Origin: Actinomyces denticolens
GTDB taxonomy: Bacteria > Actinomycetota > Actinomycetes > Actinomycetales > Actinomycetaceae
Direction: 5' to 3'
Assembly: GCF_002072185.1 (NCBI RefSeq)
Contig: NZ_MVIW01000008.1
Span: 17,211-81,210, forward strand
DNA: 64,000 bases
Part shown: positions 52,920 to 62,984 of the stretch, in pieces
How positions within the stretch are numbered: the stretch's first letter is position 1
Layout of the letters: each line of letters begins with the position of its first letter
The notes under the pieces: model-generated
Databases searched by the model: none
Told to the model about the DNA's origin: nothing
What the model saw: only the letters and a program-made list of their open reading frames with translations
Position numbers and translations under genes: made by a program

Positions 52920-55835
52920 ATGAATGATGCTGTGACCAGCCCTGACGAGGCCACTGCTGCGCTGGAGGCCCTGCACGCCGCCACCCCCGACCACGCTGCG
53001 GAGGAGGCCGAGGCGGCGCTCGCCGGCGATGCCCCCGCCGAGGCCGCGCCCGAGGAGGATGAGGCGCGCGACTCCGACGGCGCCGACGGGATCGAGGCCG
53101 GGTCCGACGGGTCCGACCGGGCCGCCGACGACGACCACGGGGCCGGGGGCCCGGTCCCCGATTCCGTGCTGCCGGCCGACGCCGCCATCGCGGCGAGTGC
53201 CCTGGCGATCGCCACTGCGGCCGACCGGATCGGCGTCGCCCTGCCCGAGGCCGTCGTCCCCGGCGAGCCGGTGGAGGGAACCGGGACCGCGGCCGACGGC
53301 GCCGAGCGCGCCGACGACGAGGGAACGCCCTCGGACGCGCCCACCGAGGACGGCGGTGCCGAGGCAGGTGAGGCCGAGGCAGGGGAGGCCGAGGACGTGG
53401 TTGCCGGGAGCGCCGAGCCCACCGACCCGGCCGGAGTCTCCGACGCCGCTGTCGCTGCCGCCGCCCTGGGCGTCGTCGCCGCGGCCACGCGCGCCGTTCT
53501 CCCGCCGGCCAGTGCCGATACCCCGGAGGATGCGGCAGACGGTCCCGAGGCGGGCGCCGAGGACGGGTCCCCGGCTGCCGCCGCGTCCGCCGACCCCGAG
53601 GCGGCCGGCGCCGGGGACGCGGAGGAGCCGACCGAGAGCGCCGCCGACGGCGCCTCCGATGCCCCGGGCGATGCCGTTGCGGCGGCCACCGGCGCGGCGA
53701 CGGCTGCGCGACCGAGCCTCACCCTGCCCGAGACCGCCACCCCGGAGATCGCCACCGAGGAGGTTGATGCCGGGGCCGACGCCGATGCCGAGGCGGGAGC
53801 CGCTGATCGTTCCGGTGAGGACGCCGGCCGTCCCGCTGCCCTCCTCGCCCTGGCCAGGGGGTCGGTCCGCAACCCCCGGCACCTCATGATCGCCGCTGCG
53901 GCCCTCATCGCCGTGGCATGGCTCGGCTCGGCGATCTGGACCACCCAGGCCCTCGCCGACGGCTCGACCGTCGGCGGGGTGAGCGTCGGGGGGATGAGCC
54001 CGTCGGAGGCGAGGAGCGCCGTCGAGCAGTCCTTCGCCGAGAGCCTGGCCCAGCCGGTCACGGTCACCGCCGGCGACAAGTCCGCCCAGATCACGCCCGC
54101 CGACTCCGGTGTGAGCGTGGACGCCGGTTCCAGCGTCGGCCGCCTGACGGGCTTCACCCTCAACCCGCTCACCATCATCGACCGCCTCGGCGGGGACTCG
54201 GTGCCCGCCGCCACCTCGGTGGACTCGGCCGCCCTCACCCGCAGCCTCAACAGCCACCTGGGCGAGCTCTCGTCGGGCACCGTCAACGCCGAGATCTCCC
54301 TGCAGGGCACCAAGCCCGTGGTCTCGCCGAGCCGCTCCGGCGCCGGCGTCGACGTCGAGGCCTCGGTCAACGGGCTGTCCTCCGACTGGCCGCTGGGGTC
54401 CCCCACCATCGCCCTCGTCGAGGGGACCACGAGCCCCGCCGTCACCGATGAGCAGGCCCAGTCCTACGCCGACACCGTCATCGCCCCCGTCCTGTCCGCA
54501 CCCGTGACGGTCACCGCGGATGGGGCGACGACGGCCGCTCCCGCCTCCGGCGCCCTCACCCTGAGCCCCCAGCAGCTCGCCCCCATGCTGCGCATCAGCT
54601 CCGAGACGGGCGAGCTGTCCACCACCCTCGACCCCGACGCGCTGCGCCAGGCGGTCGTGGCGGCGATGGGCCCCCAGATCGAGAGGGCCGCCGTCGAGTC
54701 CGGGTGGACCATCGAGGGCCGCGCCGACGCCACGCCGCAGTACGTAGCGCCCGTCGACGGCCTGGCCATCGACACCACCGCTCTGTCCACCGGGATCATC
54801 ACCACCGGCAGCGCCCAGGCGGGGGCCTCCCAGCGCGCCGTCGTCCTGCCCATGACCGCCTCCGCGCCGTCCTCCACCACCGCCGAGGAGGACTGGGGGA
54901 TCAAGGAGATCGTCGGCGAGTACACCACCCCCTACTACGAGGACGCCGCCCGCACCCAGAACCTCGTCGCGGGCGCCGCCGCGCTCAACGGCGAGATCGT
55001 CATGCCGGGGGCCACCTTCTCCACGAACGACTCCCTGGAGCCCGTGGACGCCGAGCACGGCTTCACCTTCTCCGGTGTCATCCTCGACGGGGTCCACACC
55101 GAGGCCTTCGGGGGCGGTCTCTCCCAGATCGGCACCACCGTGTTCAATGCCGGCTACGAGGCCGGGATGGACGACGTCGAGCATCACCCGCACTCCTACT
55201 GGTTCGAGCGCTACCCGGCGGGTCGCGAGGCCACCCTGTGGTCGCCGGAGAAGGACGTCAAGTTCGCCAACTCAACCCCCTACCCCGCGCTCATCCAGGC
55301 CTGGGTGGTGGACGGCGAGGTGCACGTGCGCCTGTGGTCGACGCATTACTACGACGTCTCGATCGTCTCCGGTGAGAAGGAGGGCTACACCCCCATCGGC
55401 ACCGTCAACCGCTCCGGCCCCCGCTGCGAGCCCTACGGCGGGGGGGAGGGCGGCTTCTCCATCACGGTGACCCGCAGCCGCACGGCGCCGGACGGCACCG
55501 TCGCCGAGGATGCTCTCCACACCACCTATGAACCCGACAACGCCGTGACCTGCTCCGGCGGTGGTGCCCCGGCCCAGCCGTCGAGCGCGCAGGCCGGGCA
55601 ACCCCGGAGCTCCGGAGGCTCCTCCCAGACGAGCGCCCAGGGCCAGCAGGCGCCGTCCGGCGGGTCATCGCCCGACTCCGCCGCCGCCGACCCGGTGCCC
55701 CCTGCCGAGGCGGCCCCCGCGGAGCCTCAGGCGCAGGCAGCGCCCCCCGCCGCTGAACCCGCGCCCAAGTCGGCGGAGGACTCCGCCGATATCGCCATCG
55801 ACGCCGCCCCGCCCCAGTTGGGCCCGAAGGACTAG
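52920..55835 (+). CDS. Membrane-anchored VanW-family protein
   Basis: 971 residues. An unusually long acidic Ala/Glu/Asp/Pro cytoplasmic region (1-315), one membrane helix (about 322-344), two peptidoglycan-binding-like (PG_binding_4) domains (about 350-650), then the VanW domain (about 660-800) with GATFSTNDSLEPVDAEHGF and GGGLSQIGTTVFNAGYEAGM. A Pro/Ala/Ser/Gln-rich tail follows a region with two cysteines (RCEPYGG, VTCSGG). VanW proteins are wall-associated, not proven resistance determinants. GGAGG precedes the ATG. The stop codon lies in a 13-base tandem repeat (55823-55848). Confidence 0.9.
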   Translation: MNDAVTSPDEATAALEALHAATPDHAAEEAEAALAGDAPAEAAPEEDEARDSDGADGIEAGSDGSDRAADDDHGAGGPVPDSVLPADAAIAASALAIATAADRIGVALPEAVVPGEPVEGTGTAADGAERADDEGTPSDAPTEDGGAEAGEAEAGEAEDVVAGSAEPTDPAGVSDAAVAAAALGVVAAATRAVLPPASADTPEDAADGPEAGAEDGSPAAAASADPEAAGAGDAEEPTESAADGASDAPGDAVAAATGAATAARPSLTLPETATPEIATEEVDAGADADAEAGAADRSGEDAGRPAALLALARGSVRNPRHLMIAAAALIAVAWLGSAIWTTQALADGSTVGGVSVGGMSPSEARSAVEQSFAESLAQPVTVTAGDKSAQITPADSGVSVDAGSSVGRLTGFTLNPLTIIDRLGGDSVPAATSVDSAALTRSLNSHLGELSSGTVNAEISLQGTKPVVSPSRSGAGVDVEASVNGLSSDWPLGSPTIALVEGTTSPAVTDEQAQSYADTVIAPVLSAPVTVTADGATTAAPASGALTLSPQQLAPMLRISSETGELSTTLDPDALRQAVVAAMGPQIERAAVESGWTIEGRADATPQYVAPVDGLAIDTTALSTGIITTGSAQAGASQRAVVLPMTASAPSSTTAEEDWGIKEIVGEYTTPYYEDAARTQNLVAGAAALNGEIVMPGATFSTNDSLEPVDAEHGFTFSGVILDGVHTEAFGGGLSQIGTTVFNAGYEAGMDDVEHHPHSYWFERYPAGREATLWSPEKDVKFANSTPYPALIQAWVVDGEVHVRLWSTHYYDVSIVSGEKEGYTPIGTVNRSGPRCEPYGGGEGGFSITVTRSRTAPDGTVAEDALHTTYEPDNAVTCSGGGAPAQPSSAQAGQPRSSGGSSQTSAQGQQAPSGGSSPDSAAADPVPPAEAAPAEPQAQAAPPAAEPAPKSAEDSADIAIDAAPPQLGPKD

Positions 55836-56439
55836 CCCGAAGGACTAGATGGATCGCACCCGCGAGGCGCAGCGCGATGGCGACGAGCCCGAGCCCCTGG
55901 AATCGCCGCGCCGAGGAGGGCGATGGGGGACGGTGATCATGCTGCTCTTGAGGATCCGATTGGTGAAGGTGAGTGTGACCCGCCCTGATCCCGGGTCAAC
56001 CGCTCCGTACTCCCTGGACAGGAAGCAGTCGTCGTCGTTGTTCGACAGGACGACGAGCTTCCCCTGACTCACCAACACGTCCGATTCTGAGCAACCATCC
56101 CGACAGCGATGTCAATATGTTGCCGACCAGCGACAATAGGCTCTCAAGGTATGTGATGCAGACAACCATGGAGGTCGTATGCGGCCTGATGGACGGCAGA
56201 TCTGCGTGATTCCGGGCTTCGTCGTGCGGCTTCCGGGCGTGTTGAGGGGCGCCCGGCGGTCGGCCCGGCGGCAGCGCCGTCGGATGGAGGCGACCGAATG
56301 CGGTGCTGGATGCCCGTGCGGGCGTGCTCGCCACCACCATGCGGTCGTCTTGGGGATTCGGTCCGGGCGGGACAATACTTGCCCTTGATCGGACGCCGCC
56401 GACGGGCGGCGCCGGGCCCTAGTCGAGAGGAACTCCGCC
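55836..56439. other. 604-base gap with a less GC-rich stretch and the fdxA upstream region
   Basis: The first 13 bases repeat the end of the VanW gene. About 55930-56200 is less GC-rich; its minus strand has two short open frames (around LVVLSNNDDDCFLSREYG and LESLLSLVGNILTSLSGWLL) that could be a frameshifted remnant, but no family is recognised. TTGGGG (56350) and GACAAT (56371), 15 bases apart, may be the fdxA promoter. A GAGAGGAA ribosome site precedes 56440. Confidence 0.35.
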
Positions 56440-56793
56440 ATGACCTACGTCATCGCCCAGCCGTGCGTGGATGTCAAGGACCGTGCCTGCGTCGACGAGT
56501 GTCCGGTGGACTGCATCTACGAGGGCGAGCGGAGCCTGTACATCAACGCCGACGAGTGCGTGGACTGCGGCGCCTGCGAACCCGTATGCCCCACGGAGGC
56601 GATCTTCTACGAGGACGACGTCCCCGAGGAGTGGGCGGACTACACCCGTGCCAACATCGACTTCTTCGAGCTGCGCGGCCTGGGCTCGCCCGGCGGAGCG
56701 CAGAAGACCGGCGCGCAGGACTACGACGACCCGATGATCGCCGCCCTGCCCCCGCAGAACGAGGAGTACCGCGCCGAGCACGGCCTCGACTGA
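56440..56793 (+). CDS. fdxA: Seven-iron ferredoxin
   Basis: 117 residues. Cluster cysteines occur in [19 protein letters not shown] (the [3Fe-4S]/[4Fe-4S] arrangement) and [17 protein letters not shown], with the C-terminal extension of actinobacterial FdxA ([15 protein letters not shown]). It carries electrons for oxidoreductases. The next gene is dapC, as in many actinobacteria where fdxA and dapC are neighbours. Confidence 0.95.
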   Translation: MTYVIAQPCVDVKDRACVDECPVDCIYEGERSLYINADECVDCGACEPVCPTEAIFYEDDVPEEWADYTRANIDFFELRGLGSPGGAQKTGAQDYDDPMIAALPPQNEEYRAEHGLD

Positions 56794-56845
56794 GACGAGC
56801 GCGCCCACGGGCGCCCGTGCCGCGCCGCGCGGCCATCGTCGACTT

Positions 56846-56902
56846 CGTACTTCTGGTGACGAGCTCGGCGGGCAGGGGCACGGGTTCGTCACCAGAAGTA
56901 CG
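56846..56902. repeat. Dispersed hairpin repeat, family 2, copy 2
   Basis: Arms CGTACTTCTGGTGACGAG (56846-56863) and TTCGTCACCAGAAGTACG (56885-56902) around a 21-base loop 16/21 identical to copy 1. Relative to copy 1 the eighth arm pair changes from T-A to C-G, preserving pairing. It follows fdxA and ends 18 bases before the dapC -10 box. Confidence 0.8.
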
Positions 56903-56920
56903 AACTCGCCAAGGGTGGAG

Positions 56921-56926
56921 GACAAT
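56921..56926 (+). promoter_or_regulatory. Leaderless -10 box of dapC
   Basis: GACAAT, 6 bases, GTG 56933. Confidence 0.5.
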
Positions 56927-56932
56927 ACCGGG

Positions 56933-58150
56933 GTGAACGCCTCCACGGACCGGCCCCGCGCCCTGCCCCGCCCGCTCGCCCTCCCGGACTTCCCCTGGGA
57001 CACGCTCGCCCCCTACCGGGCCCGAGCGGCCGAGCACCCGGGCGGCGTCGTCGATCTCGCCGTCGGCACCCCCGTGGACGACACCCCCACCATCGCCCGC
57101 CAAGCACTGGCGGCGGCATCGAACGCCCCCGGCTACCCGGCCGCCGTCGGCACCCCCGCGCTGCGCGGGGCCATCATCGACTGGGCCGCCCGCCGCCGCG
57201 GCGTCACCGGACTGACCGACGCCCACGTCATCCCCACGATCGGCTCCAAGGAGTCCGTCGCGCTCCTGCCCCTCCAGCTCGGCGCGCGCCCCGGCGACCT
57301 CGTGCTCCACCCCCGCGCCGCCTACCCCACCTACGACGTCGGCGCCCGCATCGCGGGGGCCGCGCCCATCCCCGTCGACACCGACGCCGATCCCGCCACC
57401 TGGGATCTCCCCGACGGCGCGGGTACCCCCGAGCGCCCCATCGCCATGATCTGGCTCAACAGCCCCGGCAACCCCGACGGCCATGTGCTCGACGCCGCCC
57501 AGCTCGCTCGGATCGTCGCCTGGGCGCGCGAGCGCGGCGCCGTCGTCGCCTCCGACGAGTGCTACGCCGAGCTCGGTTGGGAGGCCCCCTGGGACACCGA
57601 GCTCATCCCCAGCCTTCTCGATCCCCGCTCCACGGGCGGGGACATGAGCGGGCTGCTCGCCCTCTACTCCCTGTCCAAGCAGTCCAACCTCGCCGGCTAC
57701 CGCGCCGCCCTGCTCGCCGGGGATCCTGTGCTCGTGGGCGCCGTCACCGAGATCCGCAAGCACACCGGGATGCTCCCGCCCGCCCCGATCCAGGCCGCCA
57801 TGACCGCCGCCCTCGCCGACGACGAGCATGTCATCGCCCAGCGCGAGGTCTATCGCGCCCGTCGCGAGGCGCTCCTCGAGGCGACGGCGGCCGCCGGCCT
57901 CGTGAGCGACCCCGCATCCGTGGCGGGCCTCTACCTGTGGCTCGGCCTGCCCGAGGGCGCGACCCCCCGAGGCGCCTACGAGCTCGTCGGCGCCTTCGCC
58001 GAGCTGGGGATCGTCGTCGCCCCCGGCGACTTCTACGGGGAGGCGGGAGCCGGGCGGGTCCGCATGAGCCTGACCGACACCGACGAACGCGTGGCGGCCG
58101 CCTGCGAGCGCCTGCACTCGCCCCACGCGGCCGCGCTCTTCCGCGCCTGA
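56933..58150 (+). CDS. dapC: N-succinyldiaminopimelate aminotransferase
   Basis: 405 residues, PLP-dependent class I aminotransferase. IWLNSPGNPDGH and VVASDECYAELGW are typical, and the PLP lysine is in LYSLSKQSNLAGYRAA. Position after fdxA identifies it as the actinobacterial DapC of the succinylase lysine/diaminopimelate pathway, together with dapD at 59769-60749. GTG 56933 is preferred to an upstream ATG (56915), because of the leaderless box. Confidence 0.9.
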   Translation: MNASTDRPRALPRPLALPDFPWDTLAPYRARAAEHPGGVVDLAVGTPVDDTPTIARQALAAASNAPGYPAAVGTPALRGAIIDWAARRRGVTGLTDAHVIPTIGSKESVALLPLQLGARPGDLVLHPRAAYPTYDVGARIAGAAPIPVDTDADPATWDLPDGAGTPERPIAMIWLNSPGNPDGHVLDAAQLARIVAWARERGAVVASDECYAELGWEAPWDTELIPSLLDPRSTGGDMSGLLALYSLSKQSNLAGYRAALLAGDPVLVGAVTEIRKHTGMLPPAPIQAAMTAALADDEHVIAQREVYRARREALLEATAAAGLVSDPASVAGLYLWLGLPEGATPRGAYELVGAFAELGIVVAPGDFYGEAGAGRVRMSLTDTDERVAAACERLHSPHAAALFRA

Positions 58151-58305
58151 GCGGCAGCCGGGCGGAGGTGCTGCGGAACTCCGCGCCCTGAGAGGTGACG
58201 CGGAGGTGACGGCGCGATCGCTACAGTGAGGCGGACCCTGGGGCCCCAGACCCACCGGCTCGAGGCGACCGCCCGTGCGGAGCGCCGGACAGTGAGGAGA
58301 CCGAT

Positions 58306-59724
<1,419 letters not shown>

Positions 59725-59768
59725 GGCGGGGCGGCTCCCGCTCCCCGGCGCGGGACGCGGCCCCTCGC

Positions 59769-60749
59769 TCAGCCGCGGCGCGCCGCAGCGCCGAACTCGA
59801 TGCTCTTGCCACCGCGGGGGAGGGCCTCGACGGCGCCGGACTGCGAGTTGCGCCGGAACAGGACATTCGAGGCGCCCGCGAGCTCACGGGCCGCCACCAC
59901 GCGCGGCTCCCGGAACAGGCCGTGCCCGCCGGGGACGACGCCGCCGGACGGCATCACCGACACCCTGGTGCCGGCGGTGATGTACAGGCCGGCCTCCACC
60001 ACGCAGTCGTCGCCCAGGGGGATGCCCAAACCCGAGTTGGCGCCCAGCAGGCAGCGCTCGCCGATGCTCACGCGCCTCAGCCCGCCGTCGGAGAGCATCC
60101 CCATCGTGGAGGCGCCGCCGCCGATATCGGAGCCGTCGCCGATGAGCACGCCCTGCGAGACGCGCCCCTCCACCATGGAGCGGCCCAGGGTGCCCGCGTT
60201 GTAATTGACGAAGCCCGATGCCAGGACCGACGTGCCCTCGGACAGGTACGCGCCCAGGCGCACGCGGGCGCCGTCGGCGATCCTCACGCCCGTGGGCACC
60301 ACGTAGTCGGCCATCTGCGGGAACTTGTCCACGGAATGAACGTGGACCGGGCGGCCCAGGGCCCGGCGCAAGCGCATGCGGGTCGCCTCGAAGCCCTCCG
60401 CGGCACAGGGGCCCGCCGCCGTCCACACCACGTTGGGCAGGCGGGAGAAGATACCGTCCAGGTTCACCGTGTTCGGCTCGGCCAGGCGGTGGGAGAGCAC
60501 ATGGAGGCGCAGGTAGGAGCCGGCGACGGTCCGTGGGGCGTCATCGAGATCCGCCCAGGTGCGCACCACCGTGGTGTGGACGCCGCGCGCCTCATCCTTG
60601 GTCTCCATCGCGGAGAGCGTGGCGAGCAGATCGGAGTGCCCGTCGGCCGGCTCCTCACCGAGGACCGGCCGCGGGTACCAGACGTCGAGGGTGGAGCCGT
60701 CGTCGGTGACGGTGGCCAGGCCGAGGCCCCAGGCGCTTCGCGTTGTCAT
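59769..60749 (-). CDS. dapD: Tetrahydrodipicolinate N-succinyltransferase
   Basis: 326 residues with the left-handed beta-helix hexapeptide pattern (GVRIADGARVRLGAYLSEGT, VLIGDGSDIGGGASTMGM and ERCLLGANSGLGIPLGDDC) and the actinobacterial DapD N-terminal region. It succinylates tetrahydrodipicolinate, the first committed step of the succinylase route. The start is supported by TAGGGT 6 bases upstream. Convergent to gltA. Confidence 0.93.
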   Translation of the reverse strand: MTTRSAWGLGLATVTDDGSTLDVWYPRPVLGEEPADGHSDLLATLSAMETKDEARGVHTTVVRTWADLDDAPRTVAGSYLRLHVLSHRLAEPNTVNLDGIFSRLPNVVWTAAGPCAAEGFEATRMRLRRALGRPVHVHSVDKFPQMADYVVPTGVRIADGARVRLGAYLSEGTSVLASGFVNYNAGTLGRSMVEGRVSQGVLIGDGSDIGGGASTMGMLSDGGLRRVSIGERCLLGANSGLGIPLGDDCVVEAGLYITAGTRVSVMPSGGVVPGGHGLFREPRVVAARELAGASNVLFRRNSQSGAVEALPRGGKSIEFGAAARRG

Positions 60750-60755
60750 GGCCCT

Positions 60756-60761
60756 ACCCTA
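60756..60761 (-). promoter_or_regulatory. Leaderless -10 box of dapD
   Basis: TAGGGT on the minus strand, 6 bases, ATG 60749. Confidence 0.5.
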
Positions 60762-60821
60762 CGGGAGGCGCCCCGACACGGCCCGACTCTCCCGGTATCC
60801 GGGCCGGGCGCGCCCGGGTGG

Positions 60822-60827
60822 CACAAT
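60822..60827 (+). promoter_or_regulatory. Leaderless -10 box of the histidine phosphatase gene
   Basis: CACAAT, 7 bases, ATG 60835. Confidence 0.45.
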
Positions 60828-60834
60828 CGCATCC

Positions 60835-61509
60835 ATGGAGCGCACCACGATCCACCTCATGCGCCACGGCGAGGTCCACAACCCCGAGGCCGTCCTCTAC
60901 GGGCGCATGCCCGGCTACCACCTCTCCGAACTCGGCCGGCGCATGGCGGAGCGCGTCGCGGAGGTCCTGCGCTCCACCGACCACGACATCGCCGCCGTCA
61001 TCACCTCCCCCCTGGAGCGCGCCGTCGAGACCGGTGCCCCCACCGCGCGGGCCTACGGGCTGGAGGCGACGACGGACGAGCGCCTCATCGAGGCCGGCAA
61101 CCACTTCGAGGGGGTCGCCGTCAACCGCAACCGCTGGGTGCTGGCGCACCCGCGTCACTGGCCCTACTACGTCAACCCCCTGCGCCCCTCCTGGGGCGAG
61201 CCCTACACCGAGCTCGTGACTCGCATGAGCGGGGCCATCCGCGCTGCGATCCCCGTCGTGCGCGGACGCGAAGCGCTGCTCGTCTCCCACCAACTGCCCG
61301 TGTGGGCCACGCGGCTCTGGCTGGAGGGCCGTCCCCTGGCGCATGACCCCCGGCGCCGCCAGTGCGCGCTCGCCTCGCTGACGTCCCTCACCTTCGACGG
61401 CGGGACGCTCGTGGGCGTGGACTACTCCGAGCCCGCGGGCGAGCTCCTGCATGTGGCCGAGGACATGGTTCCCGGGACCTCCGCCGCCGGCGAGAAGGGA
61501 GCAGCGTGA
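60835..61509 (+). CDS. Histidine phosphatase superfamily protein (phosphoglycerate mutase-like)
   Basis: 224 residues. The RHG motif HLMRHGEVHNP (9-12), ITSPLERAVETGAP, and the second catalytic His in LLVSHQLPVW are present. YGRMPGYHLSELGRRMAERV is typical of broad-specificity phosphatases. It ends by overlapping the next gene (GTGA). Confidence 0.92.
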   Translation: MERTTIHLMRHGEVHNPEAVLYGRMPGYHLSELGRRMAERVAEVLRSTDHDIAAVITSPLERAVETGAPTARAYGLEATTDERLIEAGNHFEGVAVNRNRWVLAHPRHWPYYVNPLRPSWGEPYTELVTRMSGAIRAAIPVVRGREALLVSHQLPVWATRLWLEGRPLAHDPRRRQCALASLTSLTFDGGTLVGVDYSEPAGELLHVAEDMVPGTSAAGEKGAA

Positions 61510-62702
61510 CCTCGCAGAAGACGCAGAAGGGGAAGACGGGCGAGCCGACGGCGGGCGAGCCGGAGGAGGGCGGGCCTGAGGGCGATGCCGAGGCTCGTCC
61601 CACTGAGGCCGTCGACGGCGCCGAGGCCGCTGAGAGCGCTGTCGGCCCGGAGGACCCCGGGGGCGACGGCGCCGCTGTCCGCGGGGGGTCCGCTGATGAT
61701 GCGACGAGCGTGGAGGACGCGGGGGGCTCTGGTGATCCCGAGGGGGCCCCGCCGTCGTTCCGACCTGTGAGCGCCGGGAGTCCTGTCACCCCCGCCGGCC
61801 CTGAAAGCCCACGGAGCCCGGGCAGTCCCGACAGCGCGCAGGGGGCGCCCGATTCGACCGACGCGTCGGCGGGCGGGCAGAGGAGGGGACTCATCCGCCG
61901 GGCGCCGAAGAATGACGAGGTCGTCACCATCAAGGTCCGCGAGATCTTCGACGTCGTCGACGCACGCGAGGCCCAGGCCGCCGCGGAGCGCCTCGCGGCG
62001 GAGAAAGCGGCCGCTCAGCCGAACTGGACCGGGCAGGACTTCGTGTGGTGGAACACCGCCGCCGTCCTCACCGCCGCTCGCGCCGGGCGCCGACCCAACC
62101 CCGTCTCGCCGATCATCGACCCCGTGCGCAGCTCCTTCGGGTCGGGGGAGTGCATGCTGGCCAGCTGCGATGCCGAACTGCTCATGTGGCGGCGCGGCGA
62201 CGCCACCTACAACCCGTCCAGGGGGTTCTTCCTCGCGGGCGGACCTGTCGGCCTGGCACTGACCGCCGCATTCTTCAGCGGGCAGGCCGTGGTCAACAAG
62301 AAAAGGCGCCGTGCCGCCGCTGCGGACGCCGTCGAGAAATGGCGCCACCTGGCCAATGCCCGCGTGACTGTGTCCACGCACGGCATCTACATCGGAACGG
62401 GCGAGGGCATCATGCCGGTGGGCTACCACGAGGTGCAGGAGGTGGCCTCCACCGGTCCGGGCGAGATCGTCATGGCGGCGAGCAATGCCAAGGGCACCGC
62501 GCGCTGGAAGCTGCGCGGCCAATGGGCCGAGCTCATCCTCGTCCTGTGGTCGGTGCTGTACATGCCCGAGCACCCGCAGGTGGTGGGCCGCACCTGGTTG
62601 CCTCAGGGCTGGCTGGATCACGCGGCGGCGAGCGGCTACCCCGTCGACACCTCCACCTGGCCCCGCTTCACTCCGGCCCCTCCCATTCTCCCCCTCCCCT
62701 GA
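61506..62702 (+). CDS. Protein of unknown function with acidic disordered N-terminus
   Basis: 398 residues, start GTG 61506 overlapping the previous stop. Residues 1-130 are low complexity (Glu, Gly, Ala, Pro, Ser); 130-170 are charged helical (DVVDAREAQAAAERLAAEKA). The C-terminal 220 residues have ordered strands (VTVSTHGIYIGTGEGIMPVG, IVMAASNAKGTARWKL) that could be a PH-like fold. A short hydrophobic stretch (GFFLAGGPVGLALTAAFFSG) may be membrane-associated. No family is recognised. Confidence 0.65.
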   Translation: MTSQKTQKGKTGEPTAGEPEEGGPEGDAEARPTEAVDGAEAAESAVGPEDPGGDGAAVRGGSADDATSVEDAGGSGDPEGAPPSFRPVSAGSPVTPAGPESPRSPGSPDSAQGAPDSTDASAGGQRRGLIRRAPKNDEVVTIKVREIFDVVDAREAQAAAERLAAEKAAAQPNWTGQDFVWWNTAAVLTAARAGRRPNPVSPIIDPVRSSFGSGECMLASCDAELLMWRRGDATYNPSRGFFLAGGPVGLALTAAFFSGQAVVNKKRRRAAAADAVEKWRHLANARVTVSTHGIYIGTGEGIMPVGYHEVQEVASTGPGEIVMAASNAKGTARWKLRGQWAELILVLWSVLYMPEHPQVVGRTWLPQGWLDHAAASGYPVDTSTWPRFTPAPPILPLP

Positions 62703-62717
62703 ATCCCCTCTCTCGCC

Positions 62718-62770
62718 GAGACCGGTCGAAAACGTCATCGAGACCGGTTGAAGTGGTGGTCGAGACCGGT
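62718..62770 (+). repeat. 22-base phased repeat, family 1, locus D (three cores)
   Basis: GAGACCGGT at 62718, 62740 and 62762, each exactly 22 bases apart, right after the preceding gene. The 28 bases before the second core match locus B in reverse orientation without a mismatch. Confidence 0.85.
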
Positions 62771-62773
62771 TCC

Positions 62774-62823
62774 TTGTCCACAGGGTGGGGTTGGTGGGGG
62801 TCGTGTTGGCTGGTTTGTCCACA
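62774..62823 (+). promoter_or_regulatory. Two DnaA-box-like sequences 41 bases apart
   Basis: TTGTCCACA at 62774-62782 and 62815-62823, same orientation, equal to the DnaA box consensus of high-GC actinobacteria. A G/T-rich tract (about 62783-62900) surrounds the second. No dnaA or replication gene is nearby. The rest of the gap up to 62984 holds no recognised feature. Confidence 0.5.
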
Positions 62824-62984
62824 GATTGGTGGTGGGGTCTGGTGCTGGGGGAAGGTTGGTTCCAGGGTTGGGGTTCGACGGCGATGCCGCCGTCGTCTGG
62901 GGCCGACCTGGGGCCTCGAGCTGTTGTCCCCCTGGTCCGTGTCCGCCCATCCGCCCCCCTCTTTCTTGGAAGGCCCCAGATCCC

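Noticed and set aside
50844..55193. A very long open frame on the minus strand opposite typA and the VanW gene
   Set aside because: It is the third-position shadow of two high-GC genes; its translation is compositionally biased and matches no family.
62718..62770. Regular repeats taken as a CRISPR array
   Set aside because: Repeat core 9 bases and step 22 bases are too short, spacers are related, and no cas gene is present.
62774..62823. Replication origin
   Set aside because: Two boxes only and no dnaA, dnaN, gyrB or rpmH nearby.
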